Assembly (NCBI GenBank): GCA_020726505.1
Contig: JAHLEZ010000007.1
Span: forward strand, 2,294,001 to 2,358,000
DNA: 64,000 bases
From: Leptodontidium sp. MPI-SDFR-AT-0119
Taxonomy: Eukaryota > Ascomycota > Leotiomycetes > Helotiales > Leptodontidiaceae
Reading direction: 5' to 3'
In this document: piece by piece, positions 38,530-50,454 of the stretch
Numbering within the stretch: position 1 is the first letter of the stretch
Layout: each line of letters begins with the position of its first letter
Made by a program: the position numbers and the translations under genes
Notes under the pieces: generated by a model
Told to the model about the DNA's origin: nothing
Database searches by the model: none
What the model saw: only the letters and a program-made list of their open reading frames with translations

Positions 38530-41157
38530 ATGATGGTGTTGCAGTTCAACCGCCATTTCCAGAAAGTTGCGATTCTAAGCACCCTGTTCCTCTGCACGAC
38601 TCTGCTCTACTTCCACCAGTCCCCTATCCCATACATCCGGCACCAGATACCTCAGCTTTCTAGCTCCAGCTCTAGCGGCCATGTAGCGCAGACTTCCGAA
38701 GGCTACTCCATCAAGCCGCTTGTCTATATATTTCCGCAATACTACGTCTTCGAGGATAACAATATACTGCACGGAGAGAACTTTACGGAATGGGTAAACG
38801 TGAAGAAAGTAACGCATAATGCCTTTGGCTTGGAGACAATTAGACCGCATGAGTCGATAGGATTTTACAATGGCCTGGAGTTTCGTACGAGGGAACGTCA
38901 AGGCCGTTTCCTTCGTGACCATGGATTTTACGGCGCAGTTTTCCACCACTACTGGTTTGCAGGGCGGCCGGTCATGGAGCATGTTATTCAGAAAATGCTG
39001 GAAGATGGGGAGCCTAATATCCCGTTTATGCTGAGCGTACGTGATATTCCGGCTTGATCGCGACACTCCTTCAAGAAATCTATTCCCTGTACTAACTCCT
39101 CGATGATACCATAGTGGGCGAACGAACCGTGGTCTGCAAGATGGGATGGATCGGGTGGGAATGGGAAAGTGTTGATCGCGCAGGAATACGGATTGCAGGT
39201 TGCGTGGAGGAAGCATTTCGACTGGCTTCTACCATTCTTCCGACACCCGAAATACATTCGATCAAACGGGAGGATCCAGTTCGTGGTTTATAACCCAACA
39301 CACATTGGACATATTGGGCCTCAGATGTTCGCTGCCTGGCGGCAGTGGGCTGTGGAGGAAGGACTCGGCGGTATGGATATCATTGAAACGCGCTGGGGAG
39401 AGGGAAGTGATAAAGGCCCGGACTCGTGGGAAGGATACCCTCCAGATGCTGTCAATGAGTTTGCGCCTCATGCTGGCGGGCGTGATCAGGCAACCTTTTC
39501 ATCTCTGAAGAAGATGACAAGAGTTTATCATCGTGGAACATTGGTGAGTTCTCTCATTTGGATACCCCGTCATGTATTAGATTGTATTTCGATTTCAGAA
39601 AAATTAGGATTGGTATTTGTGCCATCCTTACCATGAATACTGTCTTGAAAATATGTGCACATAAACTGACCGAGCTGCTGGAACCAGGCATGTTGGGATA
39701 CTACCCCTCGTCATCCAACGGACCACCTCGCGGTGTCCTTGCCCACTTGCCATCCCAGAACATGGCAACACCATCTGGTTGAGATGTTCCGAAAAATAAA
39801 GTCAGAGCCCAATCCAATTGGATCTGAAAATTTCTTCTTCGTGAACGCCTTGAATGAATGGGGCGAGGGCAATTCTATTGTAAGTGCAACGTCTTCATTA
39901 ATTATTTACCCTCCCTGTTCGAGAATGAGAAATTCTTACACATCTCGCATTTTGCTGTGACATTACAAGCTCCTCAGATGGGTACGAATGTAGTGACTGA
40001 CCGGAACTTGCGGCTAGGAACCTAGTGCTCAGTTCGGCGATGGATATGGAGTGGCTATGAAAAACGCTCTAGAACTATCCGAGAAGGAGCATGTCTGGGC
40101 CGACATCTCCAATGGACTCAGCCTTGTACGAGACCAAGAGATTGCAGCTGTGATGGAAAAGAAGGCCGATGCCTGTGTTCTCATCCGTGCTTCTCCTGAC
40201 AACTCGGAGGACAAAGTCTTCAAATTGTCAGCCATGCTGCGCTCCCTCCAAGCACAGCACAATCAGAACTGGAGAGCCGTAGTATTCCAGTCTGATAGAG
40301 CTACTTTTCCGGAACTCCCTGTGCTCGTCACTCGAGCCCTCGACGCCAGAGTCAAGCATGTCGAGGTGTCCAAGGACGTTGTCATCCCAATGCCCGAAGG
40401 CGAGGATGCGAGTTTCTTGGCCACGGATTGGGTTATCAGGGAGTTATCTACTTTGAGCCCTGGCTGTGCCTCTGCGAGGTATCTTCTGGTTACTGACGGA
40501 TCGAATACTTATGAGTCGAGTGCCTTCGACTCACTTTCCGGGTCCCAGGATCTGATAGGCTTGAATGTCGAGTCTCGTCAGCATATATGGGATCATCCCA
40601 AATTGCAAAACAAGGCGTGGGAAAGCCGATGCTCCCTCTTACAAGAAGTAAGCACCCAGATAGCTACCACTATCATCACGCACAAAACAAGAACTGACCA
40701 TTTCCCGCAGCCCGGGTTGAATCTATGCAGTGCCTCAACACCAACACTAGCGACTTTCGACCTCTCAGCAACGTTCTTCAACCTCGGCAAATTCCAAGCC
40801 GAGAACCACTCCTTCGATCGAGTATTCCACGATTTCCCACGTCCACAAGGCGGCGGATTCGCCGAGTACCTAATCAACGAACGGAAGTGGAGCTTCGCCC
40901 CTCCACAAGGAAACGAGTGCCACGTGCGCCATAATCCCGCATACAGTTCCTGTCTCAAGACTGGGAATTTCTGGTTTGATTCGCCTGTTTTCAAGGAGAT
41001 GGGGTGTTACTCTACGACGAATCTTATGCGGTTGTTTGAGAAGACGAGTCCGCTCCTTGAGGTGCTGGATTTGGAGTTCTTTAGACAGAATGGGTATTGT
41101 GTTAGGTATAAAGAAGAGGCTTATGCGAGGATGTTGGCTTCGTCTGGAAGTGTGTGA
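38530..41157 (+). CDS. WbsX-type (glycosyltransferase / GH99-like) type II membrane protein
   Basis: Five exons, 38530-39036, 39115-39543, 39688-39879, 40018-40647 and 40711-41157, keep phase and give 734 residues. A single N-terminal membrane anchor (AILSTLFLCTTLLYF) predicts a Golgi or ER lumen protein. The WbsX-like domain is clear: PLVYIFPQYY, NFTEWVNVKK, HESIGFYNGLEFRTRERQGR, HGFYGAVFHHYWFAGRP, WANEPWSARWDGS, then CWDTTPRHP, NALNEWGEGNSIEPSAQFGDGYG. The last 380 residues (from about DACVLIRASPDN) form a second domain. It contains RYLLVTDGSNTY and a Cys-containing C-terminal part (GNECHVRHNPAYSSCLKTGNFW) that I cannot assign; it resembles a nucleotide-sugar-binding fold but lacks an evident DxD. 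The homologous domain is best known from bacterial O-antigen and polysaccharide loci. Substrate unknown. Confidence 0.85.
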
Positions 41158-41818
41158 TGATTTATGGAAAGGCTTGGGGCAGATTCAAAGTCTAGTGTGG
41201 TAGATGAGCGGGCTGGGGTGGGTTGCTTGCGATACGATGCATTCGTGTAGTTTCCCAGTGCTGGAAAGGGAGGCAAGCCTCCAGGGGAAGCGATGGGGTG
41301 GGATGAAGCAGCACCAAGTCGGGTTGGTAAGGGACTGTCGAGCCGTGAATGGGCGAGTGTATACTGAAGAAGTCAGCACACAAGGAGGTGATATAGTCAG
41401 ATGTCTTGGAGGTAATTTCAACACATCAAGAGTGATGCTTGACCGGGGCCAGCCAAGAGCCTTTCGAAGTTTGTATATGTAATTACCTATCCCTTAATAT
41501 TAAGAGCTATAATATATATTATTTCTTGAGCCTACCGAAACTTCGTTTGAGTTTCTCCAAGCATCAACGAAAGTCAATCAGTGACCAGTGGGCATGCTTG
41601 GAGTTGCTACCGCAACACCAGCCGACAACCAGTCAAATCACAGGAAACACACATCAAAGATCCCAAATATAACAGCATCTTATTAACCAGTCTAATCAAG
41701 GAAAGACGAACCGAACACGAAAACAACAAAAACATCAAGCGAGAAGTCCCTCCAACCCAAACCCACCAAGACACAATCTCACAAACTCAAGAGAGAAGGC
41801 ACCAGATCAGCCATCTAT
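41158..41818. other. Intergenic between convergent genes, nothing recognised
   Basis: 3' flanks of the WbsX and Q/N/P-rich genes. An AT-rich patch lies near 41480-41530. No gene called. Confidence 0.4.
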
Positions 41819-42490
41819 CTATTTACCGAAGAACTCAGAGACAAGTTGCGTGCCCTTCTCAAGCTGCTTCCCATTACCTCCCGAACGGTTGCCGCTACCC
41901 ACGAAATCCAGAGCCATCCCAGCCAATCCAGCTGGATTTACGCCTCCACGACTGCCGTCCTCCTGAGGTGGTCCAGTTGCATAGCCTTGCTGTTGCTGTT
42001 GTTGTTGGTCCGGATAGTAGGAAGGAGGTTGGCCAGCCATTCTGTCTCTGGGTTGGTATTGGTAGTCTTCTTCACGGTATGCGCGTTTCTGGTCGTAGGA
42101 GTCGCTGGGGCCGTATGGGCCGCGTGGCGGGTAGCGCTCGTCGGTTTGGTTGTAGGAAGACCATTCCTGGGTAGGGGGTCAGTACAGAGAAGAATACGAT
42201 GATGAAAAATCTCTCTAGAAGATTTTGTGGTTTCTGAAGGAGATGAGAGGGGTTGTTGTGATGCTTACTCGTTGGTCTTGGTAGTAGGGACGAGGTGGTG
42301 GTGGTCCTTGCGGTCCACCAGGAGGGCCCCAATATCCTTGTTGACTTGGATATCCGGGATCTCTTGAGCCTTGGCTGTTATTGTTGTTGTTGTTGTTGTT
42401 GTTGTCATGGCGGCGCTCTGCGGTCTTTGCGAGTTGCTTCACGGCGTAAATTCCACCGCCAGTCATCATCGCAGTCTTGATAAGGCCCAT
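41819..42490 (-). CDS. Small Gln/Asn/Pro/Tyr-rich protein, conserved-hypothetical type
   Basis: Exons 42490-42269 and 42166-41819 give 189 residues, intron GTAAGC...ACCCAG. The N-terminus MGLIKTAMMTGGGIYAVKQLAKTAE is a possible amphipathic or weak membrane helix. A run of nine Asn and a PYYQDQR / PPRGPYGPSDSYDQ low-complexity middle follow, then a Gln run. A short ordered C-terminus (NPAGLAGMALDFVGSG, then GTQLVSEFFGK) closes it. Such prion-like composition is common in fungal proteins of unknown role. No function is assigned. The clean phase-0 splice and conserved-looking ends suggest a real gene. Confidence 0.65.
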
Positions 42491-43962
42491 TTTTAAATTG
42501 AAGAGTCAGTGGGTTGGTTGGCTGAGAGGAATGAAGTTTCTGATTTGGGGAATGGGTTGTTGATGTGAATGTCTTATGAATGTGTTTCTGAAGAGTAGTT
42601 GTTTCGATGAGAGAAATAGATTGGATTTCGGGCACAATCATGCTGAATATATACCTGAAGCTCTCCTCAGAGAGATGATGAGACCTGGAGATTTCTTGGT
42701 ATGCAGCTCGTAACCCTTCCTAAAAGGGGTGGCTAAGCGAATGTTAGTCGTAGCAGCTCGTAGCGTTGTATCACAACTGACAGCTGGTTCGACCACGAAC
42801 AAGCTTTTGAATGCTAGGCTACGTCCTTGGACGCTTTTTGGTGCACAGCCACCTGAGTTGAGCATAATCATACTTCACGTACTGTACTTCCTGTTGCCGT
42901 ATCGTCACGCGTGACGTTCAACTAGTTCGTGTATAGGCAGTGGAAGATGACAAAGACTGTGAGGTATCTCTCTAGACTTAACATGCCCGAACTGACGGAA
43001 GAAGTTTAATAGGATAAATCACAGGAGCAAAGACATTAGATGTGCGAATATCCGCTCTGTGATCAGTGACTGGTTCAAATGAGTAGCATGGATTCGGATG
43101 TGAACTGTGAGCCGAGAGAGTGCTGATTGAGCACAGAAATTTTACAAGAAATAGTTGGCTATGAATCCCGTTTCTTAAAATAGAAGTGCTAATCTCTAAT
43201 TATAGAGATAGTAAAGCAGACTAAACGTAATTTATTTAGACAGGCAAAGAGGATGAGGGGTTGAGCAGAAGGTACGGACGAGTCGATGGTCTGCAACGCC
43301 ACTGCGTGCTGCTCACCATTCGGGCCATGTAATCAGAAGGGTTTGTCTGCTTCAGATTCCGAGTTGAGCCAATTGACTCTGGATGTACGAGAACCATGGC
43401 CGAAAGCTTGAGGAGTTTAAATCCGAGCTACAGTTTCATGAATTGGTGTTGAGCCACTTCCGAAAACATGTGAGCAACATGAATTCTTGCTGACGCGGAT
43501 CATCATTCCTCTCGCACGCCAGAATTGTTTTCAGATTTCAGAACTTGCCCGACGAAGACCTGGCTCAAAGACCAGACATGGTACGTAATGCACTGCTCGA
43601 GGCTATTCGTCACGTCCAGCTTCGAAGATTCTTTATCAGTCGTGCCCCCACCCACCCCGCAATTTATTTATGCCTTGACCCATTTTCCATCGTCCCCCTG
43701 CACCCAGGAGCCAGGTTCCATCCGCTTGGCAATCATCACATGGAACCTTCTTCTTTGTCGATCCCATGTACACGGCAGACGGGATCTTGGCCGTTGTCTG
43801 TCCCGCAACCCCCGCAATCCGCAACCGGCATAAGCTGAGCCGGCTTTTCAACCTCATCATCACAAAGATAAATGTCCTTTGAGATGCTGTGTCTACACAT
43901 ATTGCTAGACGGTTGTTTAGCTAAAGGAATATATATCATAAACAGACAGGCTACTTACGAGG

Positions 43963-44010
43963 TCTGCGGATCTGGTCGTTGCAGTGTCTGCGGATCCGGT
44001 CGTTGCAGTG
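43963..44010. repeat. Two tandem copies of a 24-bp unit
   Basis: TCTGCGGATCTGGTCGTTGC-type unit repeated back to back with one C/T difference, followed by a short (GT)n run. Confidence 0.85.
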
Positions 44011-44212
44011 TGTGTGTGATGGACGGTGTGGGGGATTGATTCAATTGAGGGCTGAATGGGCGATCGCTTCCGTGATTTGAGATTCTGTGACCGGTACTTG
44101 AGATTTATCTGGCCAGAGTGAATTTGTTTATACTCCGAACATGAGATGTCTATCTGGTCGTGATATAGGAAGTGTTTGACATGGAACACGACTGTAGGCG
44201 CGGGGGGAGATT

Positions 44213-44350
44213 GTGCAAAATCATAATCTTTCAAAATCTTGCAAAATCTTGCAAAGTTTTACACGACTGCAACCCTCTACCAAGCTAATTCGAAAAGCTT
44301 ACGATGTGTTGCAAAATATGTTGCAAAATCTTGCAAAATCTTGCAACATA
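44213..44350. repeat. Cluster of AATCTTGCAA-like decamers
   Basis: At least seven copies of TTGCAAAATC or close variants occur in two sub-clusters, with the symmetrical TTGCAA core recurring. It could be a degenerate minisatellite or a protein-binding array. Confidence 0.7.
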
Positions 44351-45215
44351 TTCAACAGAGACAGAATTCTTTATCCATCTTCGAGGGTGCCTTACCCAAG
44401 AGGTCGTTAGGCGGCCAACCCTTCCATATCGTGGCACCTACCATCCACCTCTGCCATATCTTTTCAAATCGAACCAGCTGACGCGGCGATATCAACAACA
44501 AGCTCGAGTGCAGCACGTTTAAGCAGGAGACGGATACCTCAAGAGTGTTCACAAAGGACGAGCAGGCTCAGCAAAAATGCCCATTTTCCAAGTACTGTGG
44601 CGCTCAAGCCTGTCTAAAAATCATACATTCGCCCAGAGAATCGCTCCGCTCGCCCTGCAGTTCCCTCTGCGGAAGAGCTTTGGTTGGCCGCTGCGGGGTA
44701 TGTTTTGCCTTGGGGAGAACACACTTACTTACCTATATCGGGCTTCCTTCCTCGTAAGTGCTGATTGACATTCCAATCGACTAGTCCTTCGCTCTCTTAA
44801 GAATATCGACAATGGTATTATAGCCACAATCCTAGTTATCGACTAAAGGGAAGGAAGGGCTTCGTCTTATGTAGTAAAAGGAGGGTACTTTGATTGTGCT
44901 TTGGGCGTAATGAAAGGGAGTAGCATTGAACGATCTCCTATTAGGTGTCAGCTTAGTGGGCAGAGTTATCAATAAATAAAAAAAATTGTAATTTGGCCAG
45001 AATCGCGAAAAAAACATATCCAAAATAACCCCGGAGCAGTGTGAGGAGGTAACATGATCTGGGAACGGAAATGCATAGTCTTACGTCATTGGATCAGATC
45101 ATTCTTTGTTGGTTGACGCTCCGCGCTGACCTTAAATTTCGCGAGTTCTCCAGGATTGTGGTAACTGCATATCTTTGTCAATCCTGCGTTTACAGTTTTC
45201 ATCAATCTCCCTAAC

Positions 45216-47606
45216 ATGAGCCCTTGTATCTTCTCCTGCGTTCTTTGCGGATACGTAGTCTGTGACTATGGGGAACTAGCGTCTTGGTTGAAACAGTTTC
45301 GTATTCGTGAGTGCTGGTGGCTGTCGTTCTGCCGTGGAAATGCTAATTTGAGATCAACAGTCTACTCCAGTCGAGAGTGCATCGCGGTCACAGGAGTTGG
45401 TATTTACGATGACCCCGATGGCGGCGATTGGATAGCCCCATTAAACTTCACTGCCCGCTGGGACGACGCGGAATACAACTTCCCAACTCTTGACGAAATT
45501 GGAGTGATTCAACAACACCCAGTTAACGGTCAATACGGCTTTCCCTTTCATGAAGCTTGCTGGTCACTTCTGGAGAAGGCCCATTCCCCCGAGCCAATCC
45601 CATGCAAGGCTCTCTTTGATGTTTGCAGGTCATTACCATTTCCATCGGAAGGGACTGGCCTCAGCTGGGGTCACGATTTCGAGGGGTTACTCCTCGTGGA
45701 TAACCAGGACCGCTATCCTTGGGAGGACCGCTTCGTGGACCGAGACTATTATTGGGCGCTATCCCTGGGTGCAAAGAATGATCCCTACCATGTCCCAGAG
45801 ATCCAGCAACTCCCCTATAAAGATTTCCAAGCTCCGCCGGCTATAAGCTCCTCGGGACCAGTAACAACGGTGGCCGATTGTTTTGCTACGCTTCCTGAGG
45901 AGATTCGTATTGCTATTGCATCTAACATGCCAACAGTGGATGCGCTGAACACCCGTCAAGCTTCGAGATCGTTTCTGTCTATCTTTTATAGCCAGCAATT
46001 TTGGGCCTCCAGATTTAGGGCCAACGCTGACTGTTCTTGGCTTTTCGAGTCACAGGAGTGGGGCAATGCACTTGACTGGAGAGGGCTGTATCGTCTTACG
46101 AATAAGGGTCACCGGACTCGAGGGATGCAAAATCGAGAAAGGGTCTGGAAATTAATCCAACTCGTCCGAGGAACACTACGTTTGCGATGGATCGAACTAC
46201 CTGTACTCCCTTCTCCTAGTCCTAATTCAGCAAGCTTAAGGTGGCTAGAGGCAATTGGCGATTTACGGCCCGTGGAACGCACCGGGCCGTATCACGGCTT
46301 TGACGAAGGCTGCCGTCTATTCCGCGAGCAACAGACATCCATTCCTAGTTCACTTTCTCAGATTGCATTCTCCGTCGTCCAGCTTGGAGATGCTGAATAC
46401 ATTGCCGGAATGAGGCTTATCCCCAGCCAAGGAGAAGTCATGCAGATGGGATACAAGACGGAAGGAAGAGAGCTCTTTCTGAATATTACATTCCTAGCGG
46501 GGTTCAACTTGGCCGTAGGATCAAGAGGCATACAAGGCATCCAATGCATTGCCGACGATAGGCAAACGTCACAATGGTTTGGATGTTCGCATGGGGCTCC
46601 GAAAACGAGGCGTCTCGCGGTTTCTGGCCCTATAACAGCTATCAAAGCTGGGTTCGACGTAAGCAGACCATTGCTTATTTTCTCCTTGCATCCTCTTCAT
46701 GTTGCTCTGAGCGCCGCTGATACAACCTTATAGGGATGTAAGATGGTTAGCTTGGCGGTTGCAAAGTGCGTCCCACCTACTATCGAGAAGGCGATCGAAG
46801 AGAGCAAATCACTTCGAGATTCCGCATTTTGGTACCCTGAAATTCCCGGGACTGGCTTGTACCTGAACGATAATTGTTTCGTAGCACGAGACTCTTCTAC
46901 GGCCAGGTATCAGCCGCTATGCTGGACTATGTTTGGAGGACCCGGAGGTATATATCTCCGCTATTTGACTGGGATTTCTGTCACCTGCATAGGTACACTG
47001 CGTGGCATCGAGTTCCACTATAATACTGAGGACGTCCCAATCGAATGCCGCAAGCTGGGGCGGTACAGATCTTCCGAATACGCCCAGGTCATACGCTTTT
47101 CCATTGATGGTCCTGGTGGAGAAGTCATCGATGCCGTTGAGGTATATCTCAGGTACTACGACGGCGAAGATGTGTTTTGGTTTTACAAACACGGGGCATT
47201 GGAATCATTCAAGGTGAGTCATTCATATCCCTAGAATGTTTTTAGTACCGCTAAGAACGCTTCAACTGGCATGCAATCTTGGATTAATAACTCAGATTTC
47301 TACGAATCGTGGGAGATCTTGCCACTTCAGACAGAAAGAGTTTGCTATGACGGGCGACTTTGTGGAAAAGCCCATAATGATTGCTCCAGGGACCACCATT
47401 AACGGGTTTTATTGGAGTCAGGTATGTGAATAATCTGTGCAGTAATTTAATATAATAATAATCAGTAGGCACTTTAGCATGAAAATAGCCTTACAGCTAT
47501 AGGGGTAATCTCAGAAGCGATTGGAGAGGAGCATAGGGTGGCATCACTAGCTAACCAGGGTACGGGGCAACCGATAGCAGAGGGAATCACTACCAATCAA
47601 GTATAA
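45216..47606 (+). CDS. F-box / DUF7600-type protein
   Basis: A fungal-specific family with an N-terminal cysteine motif, an F-box and a long C-terminal domain. Exons 45216-45306, 45361-46658, 46734-47213, 47296-47421 and 47478-47606 give 707 residues in phase. It begins SPCIFSCVLCGYVVCD, then WLKQFRI/LYSSREC, and includes APLNFTARWDDAEYN. The F-box lies near residues 199-250 (VADCFATLPEEIRIAIASNMPT... and FWASRFR). Conserved-looking C-terminal parts include PGTTINGFYWSQ and TAIGVISEAIGEE. The last intron was placed because the downstream frame continues the family's expected IGVISE segment; without it the protein would end at 47433. The 54-bp first intron has no in-frame stop, so retention would also be translatable. 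A role in SCF ubiquitin ligation is inferred only from the F-box. Confidence 0.8.
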
Positions 47607-48792
47607 CTACGCACTACCTGCTTTAAATAGGGCTCCCAATCATCGGACAAGCATATAGTATCAAGTGCATACTAGATTCGGAACCCTTTAATGTATGCTA
47701 TGTAAATAACTCTTTATTTAAGAATAAATGCAAGGATTTTACTACGGATATAAATTTCGATAGTAGCGGGGTTGGTTAGTGGTAAGCTACGCGATTAGAA
47801 TATTATATACATCTTAGCTAAAAACTTACTTAATAATAAAGAAGTGTAAATAAATCATAACTAACGCTTATAATTAAATTAGTTTTAAATAATTAGAAAG
47901 CTTTATAACCGGCTTAGCTAATTGTTTTAGAGTTATCGAAAGGCTTTATAACCGGTTTAATTAGCTATTTTAAAGTTATACCTAAAACCAAAAGGCTTTA
48001 TAACTAGCTTAGCTAGTCTAGCTAACTTAACTAACTTAATTAAGTAAGCGTTGCGAGTACTTTTAACATAATTATATAAACGTAGTTTCCTTTTGGAATT
48101 AAATCATTATTTATATTAACTTTACTTCTTTTTAGTTTTTTCTTCCACCCTACCTTAATTTAACTAATCAAGGGATTTTACACTATCTTAATTACATCCA
48201 TCCAAATACTTCGTTAGCAAGTGATATTCTTTAATTTTGAATTTTATTAACTAATTTAAGAATAATTTTATTCTTATTTACTTTGCCTCTTTAATCCTCA
48301 AAATCAAGAAATTACTATACCACCTACTATACCCTCCTCCACTTTACAAAAATAAATTGCTTATTGGCTAGTCTAATAAAAGGTATAAACACTTAGTAAC
48401 TTATAAAACAAAACTTAAAAGTATCTAATAAAATAAAAAATCGTAATTCTCACTTCAAAAATTACAGTTTAAAGTTTCTTAATTAGTAAAAGGTATTTTA
48501 CTTTATAATTTTTAATAAATATAGTTCACGTGATCGATAACCAATATTAAAAAGCTTAGACTTTTTCAAATAACCCAAATATTCAAAAATCTCAAGTTAA
48601 GTTAATATTTATAAAAAAATCGTCAAAAAATAACTAATATATAAATAAAATAGTTTTTAATAAGATTATTATAACTAAGCTTAGCGACTCGATTCATTAT
48701 TTTATTTAAGTACTTCGTAGAACTACTTTTCTTACTGAGGAGGCTCTAAATGCTATTATTATAATAAATAACGTAAGTAAAGAAATTAATAA
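47607..48792. other. AT-rich decayed repeat region
   Basis: Base composition drops sharply to AT after about 47700, with TTAATTA/TAACTAGCTTAG-type low-complexity sequence and no coding frame. Short direct repeats (CTTTATAACCGG-like) recur near 47900-48000. It is consistent with RIP-mutated transposon remains. Confidence 0.6.
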
Positions 48793-49048
48793 TGTCGGTG
48801 CAGTACCGGTTCATGTACCACGCCGCATGTGTGGATATATTCCAATGCGAGTATGGCGACAGAGTAATAAATGTATGGTTCAAAATCTGTGTATATTCTA
48901 AGAGAGTGCGAGGAGAGCCAGACTATATACTACGAAACCCCACCGAATCTCCACCGAAACCAGTCCGGCTAAGCTCTGACCCCTGACTTTGACCCGCACC
49001 CCCTTTTCCGGACCGAAGTATGCTCATGCAGGGACCTGTGGACCAACA
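48793..49048 (+). repeat. Solo LTR, family A (256 bp)
   Basis: Begins TGTCGGTGCAG and ends GGACCAACA, with the perfect 5-bp target duplication AATAA on each side (48788-48792 and 49049-49053). It is the same length as, and collinear with, the two LTRs of the copia element at 54102-61898, and is the least mutated of the three. A lone LTR with a TSD shows excision by LTR-LTR recombination. Confidence 0.92.
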
Positions 49049-49053
49049 AATAA

Positions 49054-50300
49054 TAAAGCTTTTTTTAAATATCTAATTACTTATAAAGAACGGCATTTTT
49101 TTTATAAACTTAATATATAATAAGAGCTTTTAAAGCTTAAGAATCTCTTTAAAACCTTTCTTTCTTAAAAGAGTTTAGCTTAGATTTTTTAATATATAAA
49201 GAATTCCTTGGTGCTTATTTAATTAAGTATAACTTAATAAAAGATACTTTAATGAGGCAAAATAATGTAGCGATTAACTTAAAGCTAAAAGGTTTAAGTT
49301 GCTTAAATAAGTAATAATAGCTTGGGTTCTTCATAACTTAATTAATAACAATAATAAATTAGTTTTTAAGAACTAATATTAATTCTTATACTCTTAAAAT
49401 ATTATTTTCTAATTTATTAAACGAATCGAAATGTTAAAAATTAAATAATACTAATATATATTAAGTACTTATAATCGAAAATAAATTTAAAGGGAAAACC
49501 CCTTATACAATTACTAAGAATAGCGTTAATAACGCTAATAATAAGTATTACACGAATTGTAAGTAATATAATTATATAACATTAAATTATGCCTTTTAAT
49601 TTCCCGAAAAGGCTTTAACAGATTAGAAAAAACTAGGGACATTAGGTAATAAATCCTTTATTATAAAGAAAACTACACGCATGAAAAGAGATAATAATAT
49701 TAATGTTTTATATAATGGTTTAAGTATTATTAGAGATTTCTTTGATTTTAATTTAGATATTATAAGGGATATATAAGTGTTTATAATTATACCCTTTAAA
49801 AAACTAACAAAATAACTAACAAGAATAATACAGACTTTAATTTAAGTTATATAAAAAGTTATAAGATTAAGAAAATAAGGGTAAATAATTAATTTAAACC
49901 TTTGCACTTAATATTATTATAAATAAGTATATATATTATATTTTATTATAATTTAATAATCTTAAAATTTGTATAGGGAGTAAATTAAGGAAAAGCAAAA
50001 TAAATAAATTAAGGTAATTAGCCGAGACGCTAAGCTTAGCCATAGTGATTCTATTAGAAGTTATTCTATTAATTTATTAGTATATTTATATTAAAAACCG
50101 AAGGTATATAATTTAACTTAAAAGTCTAAGAGGTTTAATTATTCTAATTAATCTGTAGTTTTTAGTATTAGTTAAGATATATATTAAGTATAAAGTAATA
50201 ACTTTATAAGGCAAAATGCCTTGTAGTATATAAAAACTTTTGAAATGTTTTACTAAAGTTACGTTTTTATATTGCTTTTAGTATAAGAATAACTAATCTA
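49054..50300. other. AT-rich decayed repeat region
   Basis: Very AT-rich with stop codons in all frames. No recognisable domain remains. Confidence 0.5.
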
Positions 50301-50305
50301 AAAAC

Positions 50306-50449
50306 TGTTACGACCTAGGATCGTACCCCTGATATAGTCGAATAGCTGAATTGGCCTCCAACTAATTCATGTACCCTTTTGGGGCCGCTGGCCGGGTAGT
50401 AAAGCTATTCCCTACCTTGCAGTACTCGCTTAATACACGAGTCGTCACA
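50306..50449 (+). repeat. Solo LTR, family D (144 bp)
   Basis: Begins TGTTACGACC and ends GTCGTCACA, and is flanked on both sides by AAAAC (50301-50305 and 50450-50454). Its GC content stands out sharply from the AT-rich surroundings. It is short for an LTR, so a non-autonomous (TRIM-like) origin is possible. Confidence 0.7.
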
Positions 50450-50454
50450 AAAAC

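Larger units (their letters stand above)
42491..45215. other. Long intergenic region with short tandem repeats
   Basis: No supported gene over 2.7 kb. Two notable repeats are the 24-bp direct tandem at 43963-44010 and the AATCTTGCAA-type decamer cluster at 44213-44350. AT-rich patches occur near 43150-43230 and 44950-45000. Confidence 0.45.

Noticed and set aside
43525..43863. Overlapping open frames of about 100 codons on both strands
   Set aside because: No domain or splice evidence. Long frames here are explained by local composition.
47762..47815. tRNA-like A-box (GGTTAGTGGTAAGC) in the AT-rich region
   Set aside because: No B-box, no acceptor stem pairing and no cloverleaf could be drawn. 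Possibly a decayed SINE head, but unsupported.
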